NCBI RefSeq assembly: GCF_025753855.1
Contig: NZ_JAOWPT010000001.1
Span: forward strand, 62,001 to 126,000
DNA: 64,000 bases
Source of the DNA: Mesorhizobium sp. ZC-5
GTDB lineage: Bacteria; Pseudomonadota; Alphaproteobacteria; Rhizobiales; Rhizobiaceae
Direction of reading: 5' to 3'
Below the pieces are notes generated by a model that was not told where the DNA came from, did no database searches, and saw only the letters and a list, made by a program, of their open reading frames with translations. Shown here in pieces: positions 1 to 12,163 of the stretch (positions are counted from its first letter, which is position 1; the number at the start of each line of letters is the position of its first letter). The position numbers and the translations under genes are program-made.

Positions 1-737
1 TCGGGCGAGGCCAGCGACAACAGATGCGCAGCCTCGGCATTTGCCACCACGACACGGCCGTCCGGACCCAGCATGACCAGACCATGGGACATGGTGTTCA
101 GCGCCCGATCGAAACGCTGGGCGATTTGGCGCGCCTGCTTGTGACCGACCACAGCCGAAAAAAGCACCTGGCGGACGTTGTCCGCACTGGCCTTGATGAT
201 GAACATGAACGGGAAAATCAACAGGCCGAGAACGACATACGGAATGTCCCCGTGCAGGATCAGCGCCACCGCGATTGGCGCGACAAAAGTGACGGCGAAA
301 ACCATCACCATCCGTGGTGATCCGTAGTTTCGACCGACCACAGTGACGATGGAGCCGAGCGTGACCGCGACCGCGCCGATTTCCGCGTAGCCATCGGAAT
401 AAATGTAGATCGCTACGAAGCAGAAGAACCCGAGCGCCAGGCCTTGAACGCTCCCCTTGATGATGTATTCGCGTTCCCATCGTCTGGCCGATTCGGCATC
501 GTCTATGACGCCGCTCCGGCGAAACTTGAGCATTCCGGCATAGCGCCAGATTCCGACGCCAAGCAGAATAGCCGCCAGCCACCCGAATACGGGCTCGCCG
601 TTCCTCCAGAATACCATCAACGCGATGACAGCGTGGCACATGGCGCCAATGAGCACCATGTGGACGTTGTCGAACAACGACCGGACAAACTGAATATAGA
701 CGTCGACGGGAATGCTGTCGGTTCTTGATTTGCCCAT
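1..737 (-). CDS. Membrane sensor protein, PAS-containing, probable GGDEF/EAL type (partial, 3' end outside window)
   Basis: No stop codon is reached before the window edge, so only about 245 N-terminal residues are visible. They contain about six hydrophobic segments (for example VHMVLIGAMCHAVIALMVF near residue 20) followed, after about residue 210, by the start of a PAS-like domain with the sequence RALNTMSHGLVMLGPDGRV. This arrangement, membrane segments then a linker ending ADNVRQVL, then PAS, is what I know from rhizobial diguanylate cyclase/phosphodiesterase proteins, whose GGDEF and EAL domains would lie beyond the edge. The start is the ATG nearest the first membrane segment; there is no strong ribosome site. 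The catalytic part is not seen, so a sensor histidine kinase remains possible. Confidence 0.65.
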   Translation of the reverse strand, partial: MGKSRTDSIPVDVYIQFVRSLFDNVHMVLIGAMCHAVIALMVFWRNGEPVFGWLAAILLGVGIWRYAGMLKFRRSGVIDDAESARRWEREYIIKGSVQGLALGFFCFVAIYIYSDGYAEIGAVAVTLGSIVTVVGRNYGSPRMVMVFAVTFVAPIAVALILHGDIPYVVLGLLIFPFMFIIKASADNVRQVLFSAVVGHKQARQIAQRFDRALNTMSHGLVMLGPDGRVVVANAEAAHLLSLASP

Positions 738-819
738 TACCAGGCCCAAAAATGAGCCTAAGCTTTGCCACATTCCAATTAATAAAGGTTTTAGCCGGGG
801 AGTTCGGAGCGGCGACGCG

Positions 820-3800
820 CTACTCCGCTGCCTGCAGCGTCGGCAGGGCCGCGGCAGCCTTGAACCGTTCGAGCAGCCGTTCGCGCTCTCCGGCGGCCTT
901 CTCAGCATTTGCCTGCTTTACGTGACCGTAGCCGCGGATCAGCGCGGGAACGGAAGCCAGCGCCGCGGCGGATTCTGTCTTCCCGGGGGCGAGCGCACCA
1001 GCGATCAGGTCGAGGTCGCCTTCGTAATCGGCAAGCAGTTGGCGTTCCAGGCGGCGCTCGGCGGAATAGCCGAATACGTCGAGCGGCGAACCGCGCAGAC
1101 CTTTCAACCCCGCCAGCACCCGGAAACCCGTCATCATCCATGGTCCGAAACTGGATTTGCGCGGTTTTCCGTCCGAGCCCCGACGGCCGAGTACCGGCGG
1201 TGCCAGATGGAATTCGAGCCTGTCGTAATCCTGGAATTGCGCTGCCAACTGCTTCTGGAAGGACCCGTCGGTGTAGAGCCGCGCCACCTCGTACTCGTCC
1301 TTGATCGCCATCAGCTTGAACAGGTTGCGGGCGGCCGCCTCGGTCACCACGGTCGATCCCGGCACGGCCTTGTCCTCAGCCGCCCTTATCGCCGCGATCC
1401 GGTCGCGATAACGCCCAGCGTACGTTGCGTTCTGGTAGGCTGTGAGAAACTCGACGCGGCGCGCAATCATTTCATCCAGCGTCTGCGCAAGTCCAGCCTC
1501 AGTTGGCTCGCTCGACCGGTTCACAAGCCCGCGCACGAATTCCGGTTCGTAAGCAGCCCGCCGGCCCCAGCGGAAGGCTGAGATGTTCATCGCCACGGCC
1601 TGCCCATTTAGCTCGATCGCCTTTTCGATCGCTTCGCTGGAAAGCGGCAGGCCGCCGTGCTGGAAACCGAAGCCCAGCATGAACATGTTGGCGCCGAGCG
1701 AATTGCCGAACAGCGCGGTCGCGGTGCGGGTGGCATCGAAGAAATGCGCGTTCTGTTCACCTGCAGCCGCCCGGATCGCCTTCTTCAAGCGCTCGGTCGG
1801 CAGCGAGAAATCGGTCGAACGAGCAAAATCGCCGGGCATGATCTCGGCGGTATTGGTGACGAAGATCGTCTGGCCCTCGCGCACCGCCGCCAGCACCTTC
1901 TTGGCGCCGGATACAACGAGATCGCAGCCCAGGATCAGGTCCGCCTTGCCGGCCGACACGCGGATCGCGTGGATCTCCTCGGGCGTTCTGGCGATGCGCA
2001 CATGGCTGAACACCGCGCCGCCCTTCTGCGCGAGACCGGCCATGTCTATCATCCCGCAGCCCTTGCCCTCGAGATGCGCCGCCATGCCGAGGATGGCGCC
2101 GATGGTGACCACGCCGGTGCCGCCCACGCCGTCGATGATTGAAGCCCAGCCACGATCCAGCGGAAACAGCTTCGGCTCCGGCACGCCGTCGAGCGGATCG
2201 GTCTTGCCGGCAATGCCTTCAGCCTTGCGGATCTTGGCGCCGTGCACCGTCACGAAAGACGGACAGAACCCGTTGACGCAGGAAAAATCCTTGTTGCAGC
2301 TCGACTGGTCGATCTTGCGCTTGCGGCCGAACTCGGTTTCCACCGGCTGGATCGAAACGCAGTTCGACTGCACGCCGCAATCCCCGCAACCTTCGCAGAC
2401 CAGTTCGTTGATGATCACCCGCTTGTCCGGGTCGGGGAAGGTGCCGCGCTTGCGGCGGCGGCGCTTTTCCGCCGCGCAGGTCTGGTCGTAGAGCAGCACC
2501 GAAACGCCCTTCACCTCGCGCAGTTGCCGCTGCACCAGATCGAGATCGTCGCGGTGATGAAAGCTGGTGCGCGGCGGAAACTCGAATTTTCCGTCATATT
2601 TGCCTGGCTCGTCGGTGACCACGGCGATCCTCTCGACGCCTTCCGCGCGCACCTGCCGGGCGATCATGTCGACGGTGAGGTTGCCTTCATGCGGCTGGCC
2701 GCCGGTCATCGCCACCGCATCGTTGTAGAGGATCTTGTAGGTCATGTTGGCGTTGGCGGCGAGTGCCGCCCTTAGCGCCAGCGCACCTGAATGATTGTAA
2801 GTGCCGTCGCCGAGGTTCTGGAAGAAATGTTCACGCTTCGAGAACGGCGCCTGGCCGAGCCACTGCGCACCCTCACCACCCATGGCGGTGAAGCCGACGG
2901 TCGACCGGTCCATCCACAACGCCATGAAATGGCAGCCGATACCGGCCCCCGCGATCGAACCTTCCGGCACCTTGGTCGACGAATTGTGCGGGCAGCCAGA
3001 ACAGAAATAGGGTGTGCGGTTCGCCACGTCCTTGGTGTCGGCCAGCATCGCCTGATACTGCCGCAATTGCCGGACCCGCGCCCCAATCTCTTCCGAAGGC
3101 CCGATGACCTTGAGAATGCGTTCGCCGATCGCTATCGCGATGTCGTTGGGATCGAGAGCACCCTTTGCAGGGAACAGCCAGTCGCCGCGCTCGTCGCGCT
3201 TGCCGAGCACCAGCGGTTGCGCCGCCGTGCCGTACAGGTTCTCGCGAACCTGCACTTCGAGCAGCGAACGCTTTTCCTCGACGACCAGGATCATTTCGAG
3301 CCCTTGCGCGAACTCGGCGATGTGCTCGAAATCGAGCGGCCATGGACAGGCGACCTTGAAAAGGCGCAGGCCAATTCGATTGGCCTGCGCCTCGTCGATG
3401 CCGATATCGTCAAGCGCCTGCCGCACATCGAGGTAGCTCTTGCCGACCGTCATAATGCCGATTTTCGGCTTGCGGCCGCCGGAATAGACGATCTTGTTCA
3501 GCCGGTTGGCGCGGATGAATGCGGAGGCAGCCGTGCGCTTGTATTCATGCAGGCGCGCCTCCTGACCGAGCTGGTCGATCTCGTGGCGGATGTTGAGGCC
3601 GCCCGGCGGCATGTCGAATTCGGGAAGAACGATGCCCAGCCGCTCAAGCGACACGTCGACCGAAGCGGTCGATTCGATATTGTCCTTGACGCATTTGATC
3701 GCCGCCCAGGTGCCTGCGAAGCGCGACAGCGCATAGCCGTAAAGGCCGTAATCGATCAGTTCCTGTACGCCCGCCGGGTTGAGGATGGGGATCATCGTAT

Positions 3801-4293
3801 CGACGAACAGAAATTCGGTCGCGTGCGCAACGGTCGAGGATTCCGCGATGTGGTCGTCGCCCATGAGTGCAAGCGCGCCACCATGTTTGGACGAGCCGGC
3901 AAGGTTGGCGTGGCGGAAAACATCGCCCGAGCGGTCGACGCCGGGACCCTTGCCATACCAGAGTGTGAAGACGCCGTCGTACTTGCTTTCGCCCAGAAGC
4001 TCGGTCTGCTGAGAGCCCCAGCAGGCGGTCAACGCCAGCTCTTCGTTCAACCCGGGCTGGAAAACGATGTCTGACTGAGCGAGCTTGTCCTTTGCCTTCC
4101 ATAGCTGAAGATCGAGGCCGCCGAGCGGCGAGCCGCGATATCCTGAAACGAAGCCGGCAGTGTTCAGGCCCATGCGCCGGTCGCGTTCGCGTTGCATCAG
4201 CAGCATGCGGATGATGGCCTGCGAACCGGAAAGGAAGATGCGTTCCTTCGCCAGGTCGAACTTGTCGTCAAGCGCAACCTCGTGCAGCGTCAT
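820..4293 (-). CDS. Indolepyruvate ferredoxin oxidoreductase, fused alpha/gamma subunits
   Basis: A 1157-residue protein in which the two subunits of archaeal IorAB are joined. The N-terminal half holds the pyrimidine-binding and thiamine-diphosphate domains, with CSGCPHN near residue 433 and the TPP loop GDGTYNHSG soon after. A cysteine-rich ferredoxin-like segment follows near residues 630-660 (CEGCGDCG, then CNKDFSCVNGFC). The C-terminal third is the gamma domain starting around GVGGTGVVT. The family oxidatively decarboxylates aryl-pyruvates such as indole-3-pyruvate to the acyl-CoA and passes electrons to ferredoxin; in aerobic proteobacteria it takes part in aromatic amino acid breakdown. 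It stands alone, 243 bases from the next gene start, with no ferredoxin or aminotransferase beside it. The family is clear; the exact keto acid is not. Confidence 0.93.
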   Translation of the reverse strand: MTLHEVALDDKFDLAKERIFLSGSQAIIRMLLMQRERDRRMGLNTAGFVSGYRGSPLGGLDLQLWKAKDKLAQSDIVFQPGLNEELALTACWGSQQTELLGESKYDGVFTLWYGKGPGVDRSGDVFRHANLAGSSKHGGALALMGDDHIAESSTVAHATEFLFVDTMIPILNPAGVQELIDYGLYGYALSRFAGTWAAIKCVKDNIESTASVDVSLERLGIVLPEFDMPPGGLNIRHEIDQLGQEARLHEYKRTAASAFIRANRLNKIVYSGGRKPKIGIMTVGKSYLDVRQALDDIGIDEAQANRIGLRLFKVACPWPLDFEHIAEFAQGLEMILVVEEKRSLLEVQVRENLYGTAAQPLVLGKRDERGDWLFPAKGALDPNDIAIAIGERILKVIGPSEEIGARVRQLRQYQAMLADTKDVANRTPYFCSGCPHNSSTKVPEGSIAGAGIGCHFMALWMDRSTVGFTAMGGEGAQWLGQAPFSKREHFFQNLGDGTYNHSGALALRAALAANANMTYKILYNDAVAMTGGQPHEGNLTVDMIARQVRAEGVERIAVVTDEPGKYDGKFEFPPRTSFHHRDDLDLVQRQLREVKGVSVLLYDQTCAAEKRRRRKRGTFPDPDKRVIINELVCEGCGDCGVQSNCVSIQPVETEFGRKRKIDQSSCNKDFSCVNGFCPSFVTVHGAKIRKAEGIAGKTDPLDGVPEPKLFPLDRGWASIIDGVGGTGVVTIGAILGMAAHLEGKGCGMIDMAGLAQKGGAVFSHVRIARTPEEIHAIRVSAGKADLILGCDLVVSGAKKVLAAVREGQTIFVTNTAEIMPGDFARSTDFSLPTERLKKAIRAAAGEQNAHFFDATRTATALFGNSLGANMFMLGFGFQHGGLPLSSEAIEKAIELNGQAVAMNISAFRWGRRAAYEPEFVRGLVNRSSEPTEAGLAQTLDEMIARRVEFLTAYQNATYAGRYRDRIAAIRAAEDKAVPGSTVVTEAAARNLFKLMAIKDEYEVARLYTDGSFQKQLAAQFQDYDRLEFHLAPPVLGRRGSDGKPRKSSFGPWMMTGFRVLAGLKGLRGSPLDVFGYSAERRLERQLLADYEGDLDLIAGALAPGKTESAAALASVPALIRGYGHVKQANAEKAAGERERLLERFKAAAALPTLQAAE

Positions 4294-4536
4294 TAGGCAC
4301 TTCCTCCTGCGAAAGCCGCGCCGATTCGGATACGGCCAACGTGGGTAAATCGGGCGTCAGTCTTTCCGTCCCGGCGCATCCCGTCAAACAAAATCGGCAA
4401 GCCAGATCAAAGAGCAACGGCAGGCCGACGAACGAGGAGTGTCGCGAACGATTGTGGCGTCAGACGCGCTGATCGTGAAAAATAATTACGCTGGGTGAAC
4501 CAGAGGCTTTTCGCCGCTCTTGCGAAGCGAGCCCGC

Positions 4537-5070
4537 CTATACGCCACCCGGGCAATCGGCCTCGTTGGTGACGTCGAGCTTGCCGTCCGGCCTGCCGGCC
4601 AGTTCAGGGTTTGGCGTATAGAGCGGGCCGACGACGAGTGGCCTGTCCGGTAGTAATGACTGGTCCTCCGACGACATCATCGTCGTCTTGATGGTTTGCA
4701 TCACCGAACCGTCCGGGCCTTCGATGGCGATCGACACGGCATAGGGCCTGTCCTTGACGACGCAACGCAATGGCGGACTTTCGATCGTCGTCTTGTCGGT
4801 CTTCGGCCAGATCTTCCTGCGCACCACGATCGGATCGCCCCCGGACGGATCCTCGAAGGTGGCAACCGCGGTCTCGCCCTCACCGACCGGTTTCAGCGGC
4901 TTCAGATTGACCAGATAAGTGGCGGTCGCCACCCGGTAGTTGAAAACAAAGAGTTTTCCGGAAATCTCGAAATATTCTCCCTCGCCGCCGCTGTCGCGGC
5001 AGCCGCCGGCTGCTAGCAGCCAGGCGACGAAAACTGCGGCGGCTAGACGCGACATTCGCGGCTCAGACAT
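4537..5070 (-). CDS. Small putative lipoprotein
   Basis: 177 residues with a short hydrophobic N-terminus ending LLAAGGC, so Cys24 could be the lipidated residue of a relaxed lipobox. The mature part is soluble and beta-rich in appearance, without a motif I recognise. I chose the ATG that overlaps the end of the upstream CGNR gene by 8 bases, because the longer open frame is only the other frame of that gene; a second ATG five codons later (MSRLAAAV) would also leave a complete signal peptide. The overlap suggests translational coupling with the regulator. Function unknown. Confidence 0.7.
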   Translation of the reverse strand: MSEPRMSRLAAAVFVAWLLAAGGCRDSGGEGEYFEISGKLFVFNYRVATATYLVNLKPLKPVGEGETAVATFEDPSGGDPIVVRRKIWPKTDKTTIESPPLRCVVKDRPYAVSIAIEGPDGSVMQTIKTTMMSSEDQSLLPDRPLVVGPLYTPNPELAGRPDGKLDVTNEADCPGGV

Positions 5071-5644
5071 GGGGTTGATCCTCTTCCGCCTTGCGGCGTC
5101 TATAGTGACGTTTCGCCTTCTGCCTGTTCCCGCATACCGCCATGTCGCACCAGAGGCGGCTCCCGTTGCGGCTCTTGTCCAGAAACAGCCAGTTGCAATT
5201 GGGACAGTTCCTGATCCGCCGGTAACTGTGCTCCGCGAGCAGCGACAGCGCCGATTTGGCAAGCGCGGCTTCGAAACGGATAGCCGGATCGCCACCGGCT
5301 TCGCTATTGCCTTCGAGCCCGTCGGCACAGGCGCGCAGGAACCGCGGCAGCAAGGCCTGATGCAGTTCACCGTTTCTCACAGTGGCGCGAAACAGCGCAT
5401 CCGTCGCCTCGCGAATGGCCAGCACCGTGCCGTGAATGGCGACGGGATCGCACACGGAGAGTTCCCGATGGGCCAGTTCGGCCGCACGAAAACCCCGTGC
5501 TGCCGCGGCAAAGCGTGGAATTTCCGCCGGATCGTCGAAACGGTCGAACGAGCGCGATGCATCGCCGCGATGCACGACGGTGTTCGTCGCATCGAGCGCC
5601 AACGTGCCACCGGAAAAGCGGTGGCGTGTCCAGGAAACAGCCAT
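5063..5644 (-). CDS. CGNR zinc-finger transcriptional regulator (ABATE domain)
   Basis: 193 residues. The N-terminal two thirds match the ABATE/DUF1470 stress-sensing domain in layout; the C-terminus carries the zinc-binding signature CPNCNWLF, then WCDMAVCGNR, followed by a basic tail KAKRHYRRRK. Proteins of this family are presumed DNA-binding regulators. It begins 93 bases from the divergent permease gene, and the 9-bp inverted repeat in between is a likely operator. The last bases overlap the start of the lipoprotein gene, so the two are probably cotranscribed. The ligand is unknown. Confidence 0.88.
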   Translation of the reverse strand: MAVSWTRHRFSGGTLALDATNTVVHRGDASRSFDRFDDPAEIPRFAAAARGFRAAELAHRELSVCDPVAIHGTVLAIREATDALFRATVRNGELHQALLPRFLRACADGLEGNSEAGGDPAIRFEAALAKSALSLLAEHSYRRIRNCPNCNWLFLDKSRNGSRLWCDMAVCGNRQKAKRHYRRRKAEEDQPHV

Positions 5645-5650
5645 TCGGTA

Positions 5651-5686
5651 AATCTAACTGGTGAATTGCATTTGACAAGTTAGATT
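5651..5686. promoter_or_regulatory. Inverted repeat, probable operator of the CGNR regulator
   Basis: Perfect 9-bp arms AATCTAACT and AGTTAGATT are separated by 18 bases. The element lies only 6 bases upstream of the CGNR start codon. A TTGACA hexamer sits against the right arm (5672-5677), reading toward the permease, so binding could shut both promoters. The symmetry is seen directly; the identity of the binding protein is inferred from position. Confidence 0.55.
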
Positions 5687-5736
5687 CACAGCGGCACGGT
5701 CGTTGCCACACCGCGATTTTGCGCATGCGGAGGCTC

Positions 5737-6642
5737 ATGCTCTATTTCTTCCAGCAGGTTCTGAATGGCGTCCATTCGAGCGCGATCTACGCGCTGCTGG
5801 CCTTCGGCTATGCCCTGAGCAACAGCGTCATCCGCCGCACCAACCTTGCTTATGGCGCTGTTTTCGCCTTCTCCGGCCAGGTGATGATCCTGGTCGCGGT
5901 GTTCGGCTGGTACGTTTTGTGGCTGACGTTGCCCGCGACCGTCGCCCTCGGCATTGCCGCGGGTTTCGCCTACGCGGCCCTTGTCAGCAACATCCTGTCG
6001 CGCTCGGTCTTTGCACCGCTTGCCGAGAGTTCGCCCAACACCATCGTGGCCGCGACTTTGGGCGTTTCGCTGGTATTGATGGAACTGGCACGCATCGCCG
6101 CCGAAACCCGCGATTTCTGGCTACCACCGATGCTTGCCACGCCGGTGGTTTTCGCTTCCGCCGACGGTTTCCGCGTTACCTTGACGGTTATCCAGCTTCT
6201 CAACTGCCTGGTCGCCGTGCTGGCGATTCTCGGCCTCACAAGGCTTCTTTCGCGATCCAGTTTCGGCCGCAACCTGCGCGCGGTTTCCGACGATCCGGCG
6301 GCAGCGCGCATGTGCGGCGTCGATGTGCAGCGCGTTTTCCACCTGTCAGTAATTTTCGGCGGACTGGTCGCCGCGCTGGCCGGAATCCTGGCCGGGCTCT
6401 ATTACGGCAATATCAGCTTCGGCACCGGGCTGATCTTCGGGCTGAAGATCCTCTTTGTGACCGCCGTCGGCGGCTACAACTCGCCGCCGCGTGCCGCGCT
6501 TGGAGCGGCGGCGTTTGGCATGACGGAAGCCGTCTGGTCGGGATACTTCCCGTTCGAGTGGCGCGACGCGGCTGTCTTCCTCGCTCTGGTCACCCTGCTC
6601 GTCATACAGCCACCCGACAGGGAAGAACGTCCGGTTCCCTGA
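5737..6642 (+). CDS. LivH-like branched-chain amino acid ABC permease, orphan
   Basis: 301 residues, strongly hydrophobic, about eight membrane segments. The opening MLYFFQQVLNGVHSSAIYAL and the internal LGRNLRAVSDDPAAA-like loop (here FGRNLRAVSDDPAAA) are typical of LivH permeases, where that loop touches the ATPase. I took the ATG after GGAGG (5729-5733), although the spacing of 3 bases is short; ATG 5725 and TTG 5719 are alternatives. No LivM, ATPase or binding protein is next to it, so it must borrow partners encoded elsewhere. Its only visible neighbour in regulation is the divergent CGNR gene. Confidence 0.85.
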   Translation: MLYFFQQVLNGVHSSAIYALLAFGYALSNSVIRRTNLAYGAVFAFSGQVMILVAVFGWYVLWLTLPATVALGIAAGFAYAALVSNILSRSVFAPLAESSPNTIVAATLGVSLVLMELARIAAETRDFWLPPMLATPVVFASADGFRVTLTVIQLLNCLVAVLAILGLTRLLSRSSFGRNLRAVSDDPAAARMCGVDVQRVFHLSVIFGGLVAALAGILAGLYYGNISFGTGLIFGLKILFVTAVGGYNSPPRAALGAAAFGMTEAVWSGYFPFEWRDAAVFLALVTLLVIQPPDREERPVP

Positions 6643-6827
6643 CTTCACCGCAACGCGACACGGGGGGCGCGTCGAAACCGATTGATCCACCGTCGGCAAC
6701 CGGTATAAGCCACAGCCCTCTGCGCGTGCGCTGTTGACGATCGTTCGCCGTGTCGACATATGGTTGGCGACACCGCATGCGGAACGGGAACGCCGCGCGC
6801 ATAAAAAGAAAACATCGGGAGGACCGG

Positions 6828-7412
6828 ATGGCAGAGCTGCTCGCTCTATCCAGGGCTATTGATCGCTTCAACGAATTTGTCGGCAAGTGGGTCGGATGGC
6901 TGATTCTAGTCTCGATCCTTGTCAGCGCAGGCAATGCCGTCATTCGCAAGGCATTCAACATGTCGTCGAATGCCTGGCTGGAGCTGCAATGGTATCTGTT
7001 CGGCGCCGCCTTCCTGCTCGCGGCCGCATATACCCTGAAGCAGAACGAGCACATCCGCATCGACATCGTCTACGGCATGTTCTCGCGCCGTGTGCAGCAT
7101 TGGATCGATCTTTTGGGGCACGTCTTTTTCCTGATGCCCTTCGTGCTCCTGATGATCTTCTACTTCGTTCCCTATGTGAGCCTCTCCTTCCACTCCGGCG
7201 AAGTTTCCACCAATGCCGGCGGCCTCATCATCTGGCCGGCCAAGTCATTGCTCCTGATCGGCTTCCTGCTGCTCGGCGTGCAAGGCGTTTCTGAGATCAT
7301 CAAGAAGATCGCCATCATGAGCGGCCACATGGACGATCCCAATCCGTTCATATCGGCGCACGAACAGGCCGAACTCGACGCCAAGGCGCTCGTGGAGGAG
7401 ATCAAGTCATGA
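6828..7412 (+). CDS. TRAP transporter small permease (DctQ type)
   Basis: 194 residues with four hydrophobic segments, the usual DctQ fold, including the conserved ELQWYLFGAAFLLAAAYTL region and EHIRID after the second segment. The start is ATG 6828 behind a good GGGAGGA site; the open frame extends upstream but that part is not membrane-like. The last four bases (ATGA) overlap the start of the large permease. Together with it and a periplasmic binding protein it imports an organic acid using the sodium gradient. Confidence 0.95.
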   Translation: MAELLALSRAIDRFNEFVGKWVGWLILVSILVSAGNAVIRKAFNMSSNAWLELQWYLFGAAFLLAAAYTLKQNEHIRIDIVYGMFSRRVQHWIDLLGHVFFLMPFVLLMIFYFVPYVSLSFHSGEVSTNAGGLIIWPAKSLLLIGFLLLGVQGVSEIIKKIAIMSGHMDDPNPFISAHEQAELDAKALVEEIKS

Positions 7413-9217
7413 TCGAATTCATCGCCCAGAACATGGCGCCGATCATGTTCTTTTCGCTCATCATCTTCATGCTGCTCGGTTACCCCGTCGCCTTCTCACT
7501 GGCGGCGAACGGCCTCTTGTTCTTCTTCATCGGCGTCGAGCTCGCCCCTTATTCGAACGGCACCATCAATCTTTCGTGGCCGCTGCTCTATGCCCTGCCG
7601 GAGCGCTTCTGGGGCGTGATGTCGAACGACACATTGCTCGCCATTCCCTTCTTCACGTTCATGGGCATCGTGCTCGAACGATCGGGCATGGCCGAAGACC
7701 TGCTCGACACCATCGGCCAGTTGTTCGGCCCGATCCGCGGCGGTCTGGCTTACGCCGTCATCTTCGTTGGTGCGCTGCTTGCCGCGACCACCGGCGTCGT
7801 TGCCGCTTCGGTCATCGCCATGGGACTGATCTCGCTGCCGATCATGCTGCGCTACGGTTACGACCGGCGTGTCGCTTCCGGCGTCATCGCGGCATCGGGA
7901 ACGCTGGCGCAGATTATCCCGCCGTCTCTGGTGCTGATCGTGCTGGCCGACCAGCTCGGCCGCTCGGTCGGCGACATGTATGCGGGCGCGATCATTCCCG
8001 GCCTCGTGCTGACCGGGCTGTACATGTCCTACATCCTTCTCATGTCGTTCTGGAATCGCGATTCGATGCCGGCGCTTCCGCTGGAAGCGCGCACGCTCGG
8101 TCACGGCGTCCTGTCGCTCATCGTGGCGCTGCTGGTGACCGTGGTCATCGCCTATGCCGCGCATGTCTATCTGTCGCCGACGCAAGGCGCCAACGCCGAC
8201 ATTCTCGGTGCCACCGTCGGCGTCATCGTCATCTACATCTTCGCGCTCGCCGACCGGGCCCTCAATTTCAATCTGATGTCGCGGCTCGCCCAGCAGGTGA
8301 TCATCGTGCTGATCCCGCCCCTGGCGCTTATCTTCCTGGTGCTCGGCACAATCTTCCTCGGCATCGCCACGCCGACCGAAGGCGGCGCCATGGGTGCCGT
8401 CGGCGCCCTTGTCATGGCGGCCGTCAAGGGCCGCCTTTCGCTGGATGTCGTCAAGCAGGCGCTCGCGTCAACGACCCGGCTGTCATCCTTCGTGCTGTTC
8501 ATCCTGATCGGTGCGCGTGTCTTCTCGCTTACCTTCTACGGCGTTAACGGGCATCTCTGGGTCGAGCATCTGCTGGTTTCGATGCCAGGCGGCGAGGTCG
8601 GCTTCCTGATCGTCGTCAACATCATCGTCTTCCTGCTCGCCTTCTTCCTCGACTTTTTCGAGCTGGCATTCATCATCGTGCCGCTTCTGGCGCCGGCAGC
8701 CGACAAGCTCGGCATCGACCTGATCTGGTTCGGCGTGCTTCTAGGCATCAACATGCAGACCAGCTTCATGCATCCGCCGTTCGGCTTCGCGCTGTTCTAT
8801 CTGCGTTCGGTCGCGGCCCGTGTGCCGTATCTCGACAGGATCACGAAGAAGAAGATCGAGCCGATCACCACCGGCCAGATCTATTGGGGGGCGGTGCCGT
8901 TCGTCTGCATCCAGATCATCATGGTCGGCCTCACCATCGCCTTCCCGCAGATGGTCATGCACTACAAGGGCACCGTGGTCGATCCCTCCACCATCGAGAT
9001 CGTCGTGCCGCCATTTGGCGGCGGCGGACAACCCGGAATGGAGGGGCTCGGCCTGCCGCCATTCGGGTCACCGCCGGCCGATGGCGCGGCCACACCCCCG
9101 GCTCAACCGACGCCGCCAGCCAACGACCTGTCGCAGCCGCCGAGTTTCGGCGCCCCGCCGGCGCCTGCCGAACAGCCGCCGGCAACCGACCTTTCGAAAC
9201 CGCCGAGCTTCAATTGA
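7409..9217 (+). CDS. TRAP transporter large permease (DctM type) with proline-rich C-terminal tail
   Basis: 602 residues with a long series of membrane segments over roughly residues 1-530, as in DctM subunits that drive sodium-coupled uptake. The last 65 or so residues are a soluble tail rich in Pro, Gly and Ala that repeats a DLSxPPSF unit twice (DLSQPPSF and DLSKPPSF). Start overlaps dctQ by ATGA. Its likely binding proteins are the two TakP-like genes that face it from the other strand. The membrane part is a confident call; the tail's role is unknown. Confidence 0.94.
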   Translation: MIEFIAQNMAPIMFFSLIIFMLLGYPVAFSLAANGLLFFFIGVELAPYSNGTINLSWPLLYALPERFWGVMSNDTLLAIPFFTFMGIVLERSGMAEDLLDTIGQLFGPIRGGLAYAVIFVGALLAATTGVVAASVIAMGLISLPIMLRYGYDRRVASGVIAASGTLAQIIPPSLVLIVLADQLGRSVGDMYAGAIIPGLVLTGLYMSYILLMSFWNRDSMPALPLEARTLGHGVLSLIVALLVTVVIAYAAHVYLSPTQGANADILGATVGVIVIYIFALADRALNFNLMSRLAQQVIIVLIPPLALIFLVLGTIFLGIATPTEGGAMGAVGALVMAAVKGRLSLDVVKQALASTTRLSSFVLFILIGARVFSLTFYGVNGHLWVEHLLVSMPGGEVGFLIVVNIIVFLLAFFLDFFELAFIIVPLLAPAADKLGIDLIWFGVLLGINMQTSFMHPPFGFALFYLRSVAARVPYLDRITKKKIEPITTGQIYWGAVPFVCIQIIMVGLTIAFPQMVMHYKGTVVDPSTIEIVVPPFGGGGQPGMEGLGLPPFGSPPADGAATPPAQPTPPANDLSQPPSFGAPPAPAEQPPATDLSKPPSFN

Positions 9218-9235
9218 ATTGACGGACATCCGCAC

Positions 9236-9277
9236 TGAAAGAAAACCCCGGAAGCACGCTTCCGGGGTTTTCTTTCA
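9236..9277. terminator. Bidirectional terminator between TRAP permease and binding-protein genes
   Basis: A perfect inverted repeat with 19-bp arms, TGAAAGAAAACCCCGGAAG and its complement, around the tetraloop CACG. The A-rich outer half on one side and T-rich outer half on the other give a GC stem followed by a U-rich run in both directions, which suits the convergent genes on each side. Confidence 0.9.
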
Positions 9278-9293
9278 AGCCACCGTCGGACGA

Positions 9294-12163
<2,870 letters not shown>

